A stretch of 64,000 nt of DNA from contig CALKOU010000004.1 of NCBI GenBank assembly GCA_938092005.1, positions 1 to 64,000 of the forward strand. Reading direction: 5' to 3'. Below the pieces are notes generated by a model, which searched no databases, was not told the DNA's origin, and was given only the letters and a program-made list of their open reading frames with translations. Shown here one piece after another: positions 43,601-52,110 of this stretch. Position 1 is the first letter of the stretch. The number at the start of each line of letters is the position of its first letter. This DNA is from an uncultured Flavobacteriaceae bacterium. GTDB lineage: Bacteria; Bacteroidota; Bacteroidia; Flavobacteriales; Flavobacteriaceae. A program made the position numbers and the translations under genes.

Positions 43601-44024
43601 CAGAAATACTACGGTCAAAGGCAGTTGCTGTGACTTCAAGATGTTGATTTTCTTTGAATCGTTTCGCGGTTTCTTTTACAACAGCAAAAGCTTGTGGTAA
43701 AACTTGATCCAAATACGCTGCTACTTCGTCGTGCGCTTGTTGGGTGATTTGGTCAATTTCAGTGTAACGCACTTCTTTTTCATCAACATCAACGAGCGTG
43801 TCAATGGTTGCTTTTAGTGCATCTATTTTGTCGAAAAGGGGTTTTCGTATTGCGGCAATTTCTTGTTTAAATGTATTTGTTTTGTCACGTAGCTGATCGT
43901 TCGAAAAACCGTGTAGTTCCTCTGACGCTTGATGGACTTTAGCAACTAATGGATGCAGACCTTTGAGATCTTTTTTGGCTTTATCGCCAACAAATGTTTT
44001 AAGAATACCACTGAGTACACTCAT
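40662..44024 (-). CDS. secA: Preprotein translocase ATPase SecA
   Basis: The 1120-residue length is normal for Bacteroidota SecA, which is longer than that of Escherichia coli. Motifs: MQTGEGKTLVATLPVYLNAL (Walker A), VDEVDSVLVDDARTPLIISG (DEVD box), NKPIARKD, the GRGTDIKI helicase motif and DRQLRGRAGRQGDPGSS. A long insert and acidic region (EEEAKEKEELFKEF) lie in the middle. The usual C-terminal zinc motif is absent. SecA drives protein export through SecYEG. It is between a DUF2795 gene and a glycosyltransferase gene. Confidence 0.97.
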   Translation of the reverse strand: MSVLSGILKTFVGDKAKKDLKGLHPLVAKVHQASEELHGFSNDQLRDKTNTFKQEIAAIRKPLFDKIDALKATIDTLVDVDEKEVRYTEIDQITQQAHDEVAAYLDQVLPQAFAVVKETAKRFKENQHLEVTATAFDRSISATKSNVKIKGDMALWANAWDAAGKSVTWDMVHYDVQLIGGIALHQGKIAEMQTGEGKTLVATLPVYLNALSGSGVHLVTVNDYLAKRDSAWMAPIFEFHGMSVDCIDYHKPNSEERRNAYKADITYGTNNEFGFDYLRDNMAHSIDDLVQRPHNYAIVDEVDSVLVDDARTPLIISGPVPDGDRHEFNALKPKISSLVSQQRQHLTTVLAQAKKLISEGNTKEGGLLLLRVYRGLPKNKALIKFLSQEGIRQLLQKTEGFYMQDNNREMPKVDADLLFVIDEKNNQIELTDKGVEYLSKDEDDADFFVLPDLGSAILAIEQQGKEPEEEAKEKEELFKEFSVKSERIHSMNQLLKAYTLFEKDVAYVVMENQVKIVDEQTGRIMDGRRYSDGLHQAIEAKEDVKIEAATQTFATITLQNYFRMYRKLSGMTGTAITEAGEFWEIYKLDVIEIPTNKPIARKDENDLIYKTKREKYNAVIEHVTELSQAGRPVLIGTTSVEISELLSRMLDIRKVKHNVLNAKLHKKEADVVAEAGNAGVVTIATNMAGRGTDIKINDKVKAAGGLAIIGTERHDSRRVDRQLRGRAGRQGDPGSSQFYVSLEDNLMRLFGSERISKMMDRMGHKEGEVIQAGMMTRSIERAQKKVEENNFGIRKRLLEYDDVMNAQREVIYKRRYNALNGERLQLDIANMIYDTCDQICSVNLANKDYKQFEFELIRLFSLTSPITAADFENQTAQQLTESVYQAVLAHYHQKMEENAARVFPVIKDVYQNQSNTFKRIVVPFTDGIKTLNVVSDLEKSFESEGKNLIRDFEKNISLAIIDESWKDHLRKMDELKQSVQLAVHEQKDPLLIYKFESFELFSVFMDTVNRDIISFLFKGGLPTQDASTIREARSTRRKERVSTSKEEVLNQDQQAMRKASQHSGRPTAEKQETITRERPKIGRNERVDIQNVVSGERKTVKFKQAEPLLSKGEWVLIEHN

Positions 44025-44083
44025 AGAGAAGAATATAGGAAATCAAAAGTAAGGAAAAAAACGCGAAGGAAAGAGTGAATGAA

Positions 44084-44305
44084 TTAGTATTCGTCTTCGT
44101 TCCAAAGATAATCTTCATCCGTGGGGTAATCGGGCCATATTTCTTGAATAGACTCGTATATTTCTCCCTCATCTTCAATAGATTGTAGATTCTCTACTAC
44201 TTCTAAAGGAGCTCCTGTTCGGATTGCGTAATCAATGAGTTCATCTTTATTTGCTGGCCAAGGGGCGTCACTTAAATAAGATGCAAGTTCTAAAGTCCAG
44301 TACAT
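44084..44305 (-). CDS. DUF2795 family protein
   Basis: The 73-residue acidic protein has the DUF2795 layout: an N-terminal WTLELASYLSDAPWPANKDELIDYAI region and a helix with EVVENLQSIEDEGEIYESIQEIWPDYP, ending DEDYLWNEDEY. Members are common in Bacteroidota and have no known function. It is between the cobalamin adenosyltransferase gene and secA on the same strand. Confidence 0.82.
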   Translation of the reverse strand: MYWTLELASYLSDAPWPANKDELIDYAIRTGAPLEVVENLQSIEDEGEIYESIQEIWPDYPTDEDYLWNEDEY

Positions 44306-44328
44306 AAAGTTATTTTTAGGAGCTGCAA

Positions 44329-44369
44329 AAATAAATTTTTATTGCAATTATGCAAGTAAAAATTTATTT
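44329..44369 (-). terminator. Long AT-rich hairpin after the cobalamin adenosyltransferase gene
   Basis: AAATAAATTTTTA (44329-44341) and TAAAAATTTATTT (44357-44369) are perfect 13-nt arms. On the minus strand the stem overlaps the stop codon and is followed by T residues. It is probably a terminator, but the lack of G-C pairs makes it weak. Confidence 0.5.
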
Positions 44370-44909
44370 ACTTGGAATCCATTTGATTTCTTCCTTGTTA
44401 TCCCAGAAAGTTAAAGCTCTTGCCAAACAAAAAAGGTAATCTGATAATCTGTTGAGATAGACCAATACTTCTTTGTCTACATAATCAACTCGACTGAGTT
44501 GAACCACAATGCGTTCGGCTCTGCGACAAACACAACGAGCAATGTGAGCGTGGGCTGCGCCTTTATTTCCGCCAGGCAGTATGAAATGTGTCATCTTTGG
44601 AAGAAAGGCTTCATAGGTATCAATGTAAGACTCCAAAATTTTTATGTCTTGATCACTTACTTTTTGAAAAGGTCTTTTTTGTTCTTTGGATTTGCTCGCA
44701 AGCTGCGCACCCATTGAAAATAACAAGTATTGTATGTTTTGAATCTCTTCTACACGCTCTATTGGAAGGTATTCCATTACCAATCCTAACCAAGAATTCA
44801 ATTCATCTACAGTACCATAGGACTCAATTTTGAGATCACTTTTTGAAACACGGTACCCTCCAATAAGTGAGGTGTCTCCGTTATCGCCTGTTTTGGTGTA
44901 TATTTTCAT
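44364..44909 (-). CDS. Cob(I)yrinic acid a,c-diamide adenosyltransferase (PduO type)
   Basis: The 181-residue protein matches PduO-type ATR: KIYTKTGDNGDTSLIGGYRVSKSD (ATP-binding N-terminus), ESYGTVDELNSWLGL, FILPGGNKGAAHAHIARCVCRRAER and LNRLSDYLFCLAR. It transfers the adenosyl group of ATP to cob(I)alamin to make coenzyme B12, needed by methylmalonyl-CoA mutase in this group. It stands between lnt and a DUF2795 gene, all on the minus strand. Confidence 0.94.
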   Translation of the reverse strand: MKIYTKTGDNGDTSLIGGYRVSKSDLKIESYGTVDELNSWLGLVMEYLPIERVEEIQNIQYLLFSMGAQLASKSKEQKRPFQKVSDQDIKILESYIDTYEAFLPKMTHFILPGGNKGAAHAHIARCVCRRAERIVVQLSRVDYVDKEVLVYLNRLSDYLFCLARALTFWDNKEEIKWIPSK

Positions 44910-44997
44910 AGCTGCATCAAAATGTGGTGTAAAAGTACATAACTAAACTGATGTGATGAAGTTTTATTTTGTGTAAACTGCTCATTTTCAATATAGT

Positions 44998-46575
44998 TTA
45001 ATTTTTAGGCCTTGAAAATGAGAAAAGTAACATAAGACCTGCGACAAAACCTCCAAGCCTAAAGATATAATCGCCATACTGCACATAAAACGTAATGTTG
45101 TATTGTGGGTAAATGGCTGCTGTCAGTACGTTTTTGGTGTAATAATCCAGCTGTTCGGTTACAACTCCAAGTGGTGTAATAAAACCAGAAATACCTGTAT
45201 TTGCAGCGCGTACAACAGGCCTTCTAGTCTCAATGGCGCGCAAACTTGCATAAGCCATGTGGTGTTTATGCCCTGGTGTGTTTCCCCACCAAGCATCGTT
45301 GGTCATGATCGCCAAAATAGTTGCTCCTTCTCTTACATACCCCGTTACATATTCACCATAAACAGATTCATAGCATATTACAGGACTAATCTTATACCCG
45401 CTGTACAAGGGAAAGGCAGCACGATCTTTTTGGGTAGCGCGTGTAAATACTGTGCCGCCAAAATCGAGCATCACATTACCTAAAAGAGGTTCAAGAATAG
45501 TTCGATAGGGCAAGGTTTCAACGCCAACCACCAGTTTTGATTTGTGGTATACATGAACTCCTGTGCTATCTGTCAAAAAAGCACTGTTGTAAAAATCAGC
45601 CCATACTTTATTTTGAAGTTTATTGGCTGAATAGGTTTTGTTTTGTTCCGAATAGGTTTCATAAAATTGAATACCGCTTAACAATTGCGTGTTATTGGAT
45701 GCCGCAAACGACAGGAGCTTGGTGTATAGCGGACTTTTTTCAAATGTTGATAATCGCTCACCTGCCCCCTCTGCAAAATAGGTCTCAGGGGTTATGATTA
45801 CATCTGGATTTTTTGAAAGCTCATTTGTGATTTGATGAACCAAGCTGTCCTGTAGTTGCTGGTGCGAAAGTCCGTATTTTTCGGTGTATGGATCAATGTT
45901 CGGTTGAACAAGCGTAATGGTAACGGTTTCCTCTTTGTTTCCCTCGTATTTTATTGACAAGTAAGCCGACAATCCAAGTGGTAAAAAAAGAATAATAAAG
46001 GGTTTCACCCATGTAACACCCATTTTCTTGTTGACGCTGTATTTTTTTATACAACCATAAACGGAGAGATTTACCATCCATACCCAAAGAGTTCCACCGA
46101 GCACCCCTGTAAATTCGTACCATTGTATCCAACTTGTTTGCGTAGCAAATCCATTTCCAAGGTTTAACCATGGCCAAGAAAAATCCCATTGTAAGTGCAA
46201 TTTTTCAAAGCAAATCCAAGCAAGCGGTAAAAAAATAAACCCTGCTTTTGCTCCTAGTTTTTTGTCAATCCTACGCCATAGGACTACCACAAGTGTCATG
46301 AGTAAACTATTTATGAACATGGCGAAAAACATTCCAAAAATAGTGGCATTCCACAACCACCAAGTTGTGATAGCATTCCACACAAAGAACCCCAAATAAA
46401 TCCGACCAAAAAACGGCCAAAAGGAATCTCTTTTCGTTTTATCTAACAGATATAACAATGGGATAAGTGCAACAAAAAGGAGCGGCGTAAATCCGTTTGT
46501 TGGCCATGAAAGCCCCAACAAAACGCCAAACAACAGAGATAGAGTGATTTTAACAGGCATTTTGCTAATGTACAA
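44998..46575 (-). CDS. lnt: Apolipoprotein N-acyltransferase
   Basis: The 525-residue protein has about seven membrane helices, an N-terminal Trp-rich multi-span half and a periplasmic nitrilase-like domain. The catalytic triad is visible as ITPETYF (Glu), a Lys in YHKSKLVVGVE, and Cys in SPVICYESVYGE; GHKHHMAYASLRAIETRRPVVRAANTG follows. It adds the third acyl chain to lipoproteins. Many predicted lipoproteins in this window fit its use. It is divergent from pssA. Confidence 0.92.
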   Translation of the reverse strand: MYISKMPVKITLSLLFGVLLGLSWPTNGFTPLLFVALIPLLYLLDKTKRDSFWPFFGRIYLGFFVWNAITTWWLWNATIFGMFFAMFINSLLMTLVVVLWRRIDKKLGAKAGFIFLPLAWICFEKLHLQWDFSWPWLNLGNGFATQTSWIQWYEFTGVLGGTLWVWMVNLSVYGCIKKYSVNKKMGVTWVKPFIILFLPLGLSAYLSIKYEGNKEETVTITLVQPNIDPYTEKYGLSHQQLQDSLVHQITNELSKNPDVIITPETYFAEGAGERLSTFEKSPLYTKLLSFAASNNTQLLSGIQFYETYSEQNKTYSANKLQNKVWADFYNSAFLTDSTGVHVYHKSKLVVGVETLPYRTILEPLLGNVMLDFGGTVFTRATQKDRAAFPLYSGYKISPVICYESVYGEYVTGYVREGATILAIMTNDAWWGNTPGHKHHMAYASLRAIETRRPVVRAANTGISGFITPLGVVTEQLDYYTKNVLTAAIYPQYNITFYVQYGDYIFRLGGFVAGLMLLFSFSRPKN

Positions 46576-46590
46576 TTTTGTGTAAGTTTG
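46561..46590 (+). promoter_or_regulatory. Promoter of pssA
   Basis: TTTG at 46561-46564 and TAAGTTTG at 46583-46590 are 18 nt apart. The ATG follows 26 nt after the -7 box. This supports the start at 46617, since an upstream ATG at 46578 would precede the transcription start. Confidence 0.6.
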
Positions 46591-46616
46591 TTCTACTTAA
46601 CCAAGTGTTTTTACTC

Positions 46617-47282
46617 ATGAGAATTATCCACTACGTTCCTAATACACTTACGCTGCTAAACGGTTTTTCTGGATGCATGGCCTTGCTTTCTTTGGTTGAA
46701 GAGAATTATAAGATGGTTTTGGTCTGGATATTGATAGGTGTCTTTTTAGATAGTGTAGACGGTCTAGTTGCTCGTGCTTTTAAGGTTAATTCTGACATTG
46801 GAAAACAACTTGATTCATTGTCCGATGTGATATCTTTTGGTTTAGTTCCTGGATTTTTTATGTACCAATACCTGTATAAATTTTTGCCTTACGAGCTTGT
46901 TCCTTTGTCGTTATTAGCTTTTGTGATTACGTTATCTGTTATATACAGGCTAGCACGATTTAACGTTACTTCTTCAAGTCAACTAGACTTTGAAGGCATG
47001 CCCAGTCCTGCTTATGCGCTGTTTGTGATTGGAATCCCTTTTATTCCCATAGAAATAAATCCACTCATTATAATTGCTATTGTTGCGCTGCTAACCCTTT
47101 TGATGGTGTCCAAATTCATGCTGCCAAGTCAGAAATTTGTCAACGGAAAGCCAACTACATTCGCTTTGGTTTTTGCTTTAATCGCACTGCCTGTGCTGCT
47201 GTTTTTTCGCTCACAAGCACTATCTGCTGTAGTACTTGCTTATGCGATTTTTGGAATAATATATATGCGGTTTAGAGGCTGA
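46617..47282 (+). CDS. pssA: CDP-diacylglycerol-serine O-phosphatidyltransferase
   Basis: From the Met at 46617 the protein has 221 residues with several helices. The CDP-alcohol phosphotransferase motif is present as [20 protein letters not shown] followed by LDSLSD, with the metal-binding Asp residues. It makes phosphatidylserine, the precursor of phosphatidylethanolamine. Its promoter (46561-46590) and a Met at 46617 set the start. Its 3' end overlaps the convergent lptB gene by 11 nt. Confidence 0.92.
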   Translation: MRIIHYVPNTLTLLNGFSGCMALLSLVEENYKMVLVWILIGVFLDSVDGLVARAFKVNSDIGKQLDSLSDVISFGLVPGFFMYQYLYKFLPYELVPLSLLAFVITLSVIYRLARFNVTSSSQLDFEGMPSPAYALFVIGIPFIPIEINPLIIIAIVALLTLLMVSKFMLPSQKFVNGKPTTFALVFALIALPVLLFFRSQALSAVVLAYAIFGIIYMRFRG

Positions 47283-48012
47283 TTTTCTTTTTGCGCAATT
47301 CAAAGTTTTGGCCTAAATATACCTTTCGCACAAGCTCATCTTGTGCTAATTCTTCTGGAGTACCGGTTTTTAAAATTTTACCTTCAAACATAAGGTATGT
47401 TCGATCGGTAATGGCTAAGGTTTCTTGCACATTATGATCTGTAATAAGAATACCGATATTCCGTTTTTTGAGGTGCGCTACAATCTTTTGAATGTCTTCT
47501 ACAGCTACCGGGTCTACTCCAGCAAAAGGTTCATCGAGCAACACAAATTTTGGATCAGTAGCCAACGCTCGAGCAATTTCGGTTCGTCTGCGTTCTCCAC
47601 CAGAAAGCAAGTCGCCACGGCTTTTTCGAATATGTGTTAGTCCAAATTCTTCAAGAAGCGCCTCTGTTTTATCGTCTTGCTCTTTTTTGGAAAGATCGGT
47701 AAGTTCAAGAACGCTTTTGATGTTTTGTTCCACCGTAAGTTTACGAAAAACAGAAGCTTCTTGTGCCAAATATCCAATACCGCTTTGTGCACGTTTATAC
47801 ATGGGGAATTTTGTAATGTCCATGTCATCTAAATAAATGTGTCCAGTTAAGGGTTTGATCAACCCAACAATCATATAAAAAGAGGTTGTTTTTCCTGCAC
47901 CATTTGGCCCTAACAATCCAATGATTTCTCCTTGATTAACCGTAACAGATACCTTGTCTACTACTTTTCTACTTCTATAGGTTTTGGTGATGTTTTCAGC
48001 GTACAGCTTCAT
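47272..48012 (-). CDS. lptB: Lipopolysaccharide export ABC ATPase LptB
   Basis: The 246-residue ATPase has Walker [10 protein letters not shown], the signature [16 protein letters not shown], Walker [14 protein letters not shown] and a switch His in [11 protein letters not shown]. The short loop [17 protein letters not shown] is typical for LptB, which pulls lipopolysaccharide from the inner membrane with LptFG. It follows tatC by 31 nt on the same strand; a kdsD gene further up makes the KDO precursor, so envelope genes are grouped here. Confidence 0.94.
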   Translation of the reverse strand: MKLYAENITKTYRSRKVVDKVSVTVNQGEIIGLLGPNGAGKTTSFYMIVGLIKPLTGHIYLDDMDITKFPMYKRAQSGIGYLAQEASVFRKLTVEQNIKSVLELTDLSKKEQDDKTEALLEEFGLTHIRKSRGDLLSGGERRRTEIARALATDPKFVLLDEPFAGVDPVAVEDIQKIVAHLKKRNIGILITDHNVQETLAITDRTYLMFEGKILKTGTPEELAQDELVRKVYLGQNFELRKKKISL

Positions 48013-48043
48013 GGTTGCTTTTTAGGAGTTTTGTTTATGATGC

Positions 48044-48838
48044 TTATTGCATTCTTTTGTGCACCGATTTTGAAATAAAGATACTCACTTCATATAAAAT
48101 CATAATAGGAATAGCTACAATAATTTGACTTGCTATATCTGGAGGGGTAATAATTGCAGATAGTGTAAGCACAATCACCAATGAAATTTTACGATACTTG
48201 CGCATAAACGCTGGTGTAATGAGTCCAACTTTAGTTAAGAAATAAACCAAAATTGGCAATTCAAAAATAAATCCGGCAGATAATACGGATGCGCGAACCA
48301 AAGCCGTGTAGCTGCTTAAGTCAAAGTCATTGAAAATTTCACTACTCACACTATAGGTTCCCAAAAAACGCAGCGATAGGGGTGTGATGATGAAGTACCC
48401 AAACAATACACCTACAAAAAACAATAGGGAAGAGGCAAAAATAAACCCACGTGCTTGCCTGCGTTCTCGCTTTAACAACCCAGGGCTGATAAATTGCCAC
48501 ATTTGATAAATAACATACGGAAAGGCAACAATAAATCCGGCAGTAATGGATGTCCAAATATGAGCCGAAAACTGTCCTGCTACCGTTCTACTTTGTACGC
48601 GAAAAGGAAGTTCATCTAGGCAAAAACCTTCATCAAAACCAAGGGCTTGAGCGGCACTACATAGCCATTTATAAGTCAAAAAGTCTTGCTTTTTAGGTCC
48701 AAATAATAGGTAGTCGAAAATAAAATCTTTGGCTAAAAAGGCAGCGCCTCCCGCAATAACGATGGCCAGAATACTACGAATAAGATGCCAACGGAGTTCC
48801 TCTAAATGCTCCAAAAAGGGCATGGCTTTATTTTCCAT
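48044..48838 (-). CDS. tatC: Twin-arginine translocase subunit TatC
   Basis: The 264-residue membrane protein has six helices and TatC signatures: MPFLEHLEELRWHLIRSI (signal peptide-binding Glu and Arg), FPYVIYQMWQFISPGLLKRERR, and later FELPILVYFLTKVGL. It has a longer first periplasmic loop (about 60 residues) than in Escherichia coli. It exports folded proteins with TatA, which is not in the window. The next upstream gene, kdsD, ends 3 nt before. Confidence 0.95.
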   Translation of the reverse strand: MENKAMPFLEHLEELRWHLIRSILAIVIAGGAAFLAKDFIFDYLLFGPKKQDFLTYKWLCSAAQALGFDEGFCLDELPFRVQSRTVAGQFSAHIWTSITAGFIVAFPYVIYQMWQFISPGLLKRERRQARGFIFASSLLFFVGVLFGYFIITPLSLRFLGTYSVSSEIFNDFDLSSYTALVRASVLSAGFIFELPILVYFLTKVGLITPAFMRKYRKISLVIVLTLSAIITPPDIASQIIVAIPIMILYEVSIFISKSVHKRMQ

Positions 48839-48841
48839 ACG

Positions 48842-49807
48842 TTAATAAATACCTTCGTTTAAAATGTCATGAATATGTACAATGCCCATATAGGTTTCAT
48901 CTTCAATGACAATAATCTGACTAATTTCTTTTTCTTGCATAAGCACAAGTGCTTCTTTAGCAAGCATTTTCTGCTGTACTATAACAGGACTTTCGCTCAT
49001 GATATCTCGAGCAGTTAAGCTCGTGAAATCAACTGTTGATTGCATCATGCGTCTAAGGTCACCATCCGTAATAATGCCAATAACATGTGTGCCATTACTA
49101 ACGGCTGTGGCACCAACGAGTTTCGTAGAGATTTCAGAAATAACGTCTCCAATAGGTGTATTGGGACTAACAACAGGTTTTTTGTGCGCTTGAATCAAAT
49201 GCCCTAGTTCAACATGAAGTGCTTTGCCAAGAGCGCCACCTGGATGCGAGCGTGCAAAATCTTCAGCTTTAAAACCACTGAGTTCCATCAAGCAAATGGC
49301 TAAAGCGTCTCCCATTACAAGTTGTGCTGTGGTGCTTGTTGTGGGTGCAAGGTTGTTGGGATCGGCCTCATGTGGAATGCCTACATGTAGCACTGCGTCT
49401 GCATGTTGTGCTAAAAACGCATTTGGATTTGCCGTCATGCCAACAAGTTTATTCCCTCTGTTTTTGAGCAACGGAACAAGTGTTTTAATCTCAGCGCTTG
49501 TTCCACTTTTTGATAAACAAATTACAACATCATGTTGATCAATCATACCCAAATCGCCGTGAATGGCATCAGCGGCATGCATAAAAATGCTTTTTGTTCC
49601 TGTAGAATTAAGGGTGGCGTTAATTTTCATAGCAATGATGGCACTTTTGCCAATCCCGGTAAGTACTACACGACCCTTACTTTGATGAACCCATTGTGTT
49701 ACTTTTTCAAAATCAGAAGTAAGTTGAGCGCTTAAACCTGCCACTGCTTCTGACTGTTGTGCAATTACAACTTCCGCGAGGTTTAATATGGATTTAGAAT
49801 TATTCAA
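48842..49807 (-). CDS. kdsD: Arabinose-5-phosphate isomerase (KpsF/GutQ family)
   Basis: The 321-residue protein has a SIS sugar-isomerase domain (GIGKSAIIAMKINATLNSTGT, HGDLGMI, SKSGTSAEIKTLVPLL) and a C-terminal CBS pair (GHLIQAHKKPVVS, ITDGDLRRMM, SQIIVIEDETYMG). It interconverts ribulose-5-P and arabinose-5-P, the first step to KDO for lipopolysaccharide. It diverges from recQ and starts the operon with tatC and lptB. Confidence 0.94.
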   Translation of the reverse strand: MNNSKSILNLAEVVIAQQSEAVAGLSAQLTSDFEKVTQWVHQSKGRVVLTGIGKSAIIAMKINATLNSTGTKSIFMHAADAIHGDLGMIDQHDVVICLSKSGTSAEIKTLVPLLKNRGNKLVGMTANPNAFLAQHADAVLHVGIPHEADPNNLAPTTSTTAQLVMGDALAICLMELSGFKAEDFARSHPGGALGKALHVELGHLIQAHKKPVVSPNTPIGDVISEISTKLVGATAVSNGTHVIGIITDGDLRRMMQSTVDFTSLTARDIMSESPVIVQQKMLAKEALVLMQEKEISQIIVIEDETYMGIVHIHDILNEGIY

Positions 49808-49848
49808 TTCGTATTGATATATAAACAGATTTAACGTATATTGTGGTT

Positions 49849-49856
49849 ACAAATGT
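49849..49856 (-). promoter_or_regulatory. Candidate -7 box for kdsD-tatC-lptB
   Basis: On the minus strand TACATTTG matches TAnnTTTG, 41 nt upstream of the ATG. No good TTTG partner was found. Confidence 0.4.
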
Positions 49857-49868
49857 ACAAAACCCAAG

Positions 49869-52070
49869 ATGAAGCTACAGGTCGAAGGCAAAACACTTAG
49901 TTTACAAGCCTCGTTAAAGAAATTTTTCGGTTTTAACGAATTCAGAGGATTACAAGAAGATGTTATTAAAAGCGTGCTTAACAAAGAAAACACCTTTGTT
50001 ATCATGCCTACTGGAGGAGGTAAATCTCTATGTTATCAACTTCCTGCCTTAGTGCAGCCCGGAACGGCTATTGTCGTTTCTCCGCTGATTGCACTTATGA
50101 AAAACCAAGTAGATGCTATTCGTGGTATCTCAAAGAGTGACGGTGTGGCGCATGTGCTCAATTCCTCTTTGAGTAAAACACAAGTAGAAATTGTGAAGCA
50201 GGATATCAGTTCTGGACTTACAAAACTCCTGTATGTTGCACCAGAATCCCTAACAAAAGAAGATTACGTTGCCTTTCTGCGTACAGTAACCATAAGCTTT
50301 TTGGCCATTGATGAAGCGCATTGCATTTCGGAATGGGGGCACGACTTTAGACCTGAGTATCGGAATCTTAAATCCATCATGCAGCGTATTGGAGACAATA
50401 TTCCGATTATTGGACTAACGGCTACCGCAACACCAAAAGTTCAAGAGGACATTTTAAAAAATCTGAACATTTCTGATGCAACAACATATATGGCTTCCTT
50501 TAACCGCCCTAATTTATTTTATGAAGTTAGACCTAAGACAGCTCAGGTGGACCGAGATATTATATCGTTTGTTAAAGGTAACAAAGGTAAATCAGGTATT
50601 GTATACTGTTTATCACGTAAAAGAGTAGAAGAACTTGCACAAGTTTTACAAGTCAATGGAGTCAACGCCTTGCCGTATCACGCAGGATTGGACACCAAAC
50701 AGCGTGTACATAATCAAGATAGTTTTCTAAAGGAAGATTGTGATGTTATTGTAGCAACTATTGCTTTTGGAATGGGTATTGATAAACCCGATGTGCGTTT
50801 TGTTATACACCACGATATACCAAAAAGTATTGAAAGCTATTACCAAGAAACAGGGCGTGCTGGTCGTGATGGAGGAGAGGGGCATTGTTTGGCCTTCTAT
50901 GCATATAAAGACATTGAAAAACTTGAAAAATTTATGGCTGGAAAGCCACTTGCTGAACAAGAAGTTGGCTATGCACTGCTTCAAGAAATGGTGGCTTATG
51001 CTGAAACATCCATGTCACGCCGAAAATTTATTCTCCATTACTTTGGAGAGGAATTTGATGGGGTAAATGGTGATGGCGCAGCTATGGATGATAATGCACG
51101 TAATCCCAAGCCTAGAGTTGAAGCTCAAGAAGAAGTCAAATTGCTTATTCAGTTAATACAGAATACCAACCAACAATATAAAATCAAAGAGCTTGTTCAT
51201 ATCATGACAGGTAAAGAGACCCCCATTTTGGTGTCTCATAACATTCAGTCAAATACTTTCTTTGGTGCAGGGAAATCCCATGATATAGCTTATTGGAAGG
51301 CATTGTTGTCACAACTCTTAGTAGCAGGTTATCTCAATAAAGAAATTGAAACTTACGGCGTCATAAAATTAAATGAAAAAGGGATTTCTTTTCTAGAAAA
51401 GCCACACAGCTTCCTCATGACTGAAAACCACCTTTATGATAATAGTGCACCTGTTTCTGCTCCAGTTAAAGCTGCAAGTTTCGAAGTTAAACTTCATAAG
51501 ATGTTGCTTAAGCTACGCAAAGAAGTAGCTGAAAAATTTGAGGTACCTCCTTATGCTGTTTTTCAAGAGTCATCCATTCAAGATATGTTGATTAAATATC
51601 CTGTTACTATTGAAGAGCTCACACATATTCATGGGGTAGGAGAGGGAAAAGCTAATAAATTTGGCAAACCTTTTGTTGCACTTATTGCTTCTTATGTGGA
51701 AGAAAATAATATTATCAGGCCTGAGGATTTGATTATTAAAAGTACAGGAGCTAACTCCGCACTAAAATTATTTATAATTCAAAATATCGACAGAAAATTA
51801 CCATTGAGCGATATTGCTGATGCTAAAGGCATGGAGCTTTCAACATTTTTAGATCAATTGGAAACAATTGTTTTTTCTGGGACAAAAGTAAATATTCAGT
51901 ATGCCATTGATGACCTCTTTGATGAAGATCAGCAAGAAGAACTACAAGAGTATTTTTTAGAAGCTGAAAACGATGACATACATGAGGCTGTTGAAGAATT
52001 TGAGGGCGACTATGAGGAAGAAGATTTACGTATTTTCAGAATAAAATTTATGAGCGAAGTGGCAAACTAA
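49869..52070 (+). CDS. recQ: ATP-dependent DNA helicase RecQ, lacking the usual zinc cysteines
   Basis: The 733-residue protein carries RecQ helicase motifs: GFNEFRGLQEDVIKSVL, TGGGKSLCYQLPAL (Walker A), DEAHCISEWGHDFRPEY, TATATP and QETGRAGRDGGEG. Where RecQ normally has CRR then CxxCxxC for zinc binding, this protein has MSRRKFILHYFGEEF followed by an acidic GDGAAMDDNAR stretch with no cysteines. A winged-helix region and an HRDC-like domain follow (residues about 540-610), then an acidic tail. It unwinds DNA in repair. The loss of cysteines may be usual in this group. Confidence 0.94.
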   Translation: MKLQVEGKTLSLQASLKKFFGFNEFRGLQEDVIKSVLNKENTFVIMPTGGGKSLCYQLPALVQPGTAIVVSPLIALMKNQVDAIRGISKSDGVAHVLNSSLSKTQVEIVKQDISSGLTKLLYVAPESLTKEDYVAFLRTVTISFLAIDEAHCISEWGHDFRPEYRNLKSIMQRIGDNIPIIGLTATATPKVQEDILKNLNISDATTYMASFNRPNLFYEVRPKTAQVDRDIISFVKGNKGKSGIVYCLSRKRVEELAQVLQVNGVNALPYHAGLDTKQRVHNQDSFLKEDCDVIVATIAFGMGIDKPDVRFVIHHDIPKSIESYYQETGRAGRDGGEGHCLAFYAYKDIEKLEKFMAGKPLAEQEVGYALLQEMVAYAETSMSRRKFILHYFGEEFDGVNGDGAAMDDNARNPKPRVEAQEEVKLLIQLIQNTNQQYKIKELVHIMTGKETPILVSHNIQSNTFFGAGKSHDIAYWKALLSQLLVAGYLNKEIETYGVIKLNEKGISFLEKPHSFLMTENHLYDNSAPVSAPVKAASFEVKLHKMLLKLRKEVAEKFEVPPYAVFQESSIQDMLIKYPVTIEELTHIHGVGEGKANKFGKPFVALIASYVEENNIIRPEDLIIKSTGANSALKLFIIQNIDRKLPLSDIADAKGMELSTFLDQLETIVFSGTKVNIQYAIDDLFDEDQQEELQEYFLEAENDDIHEAVEEFEGDYEEEDLRIFRIKFMSEVAN

Positions 52071-52110
52071 TCTTTTTATGGCTACTTTCGCAGCGCATTA
52101 AAAAGTTCAC

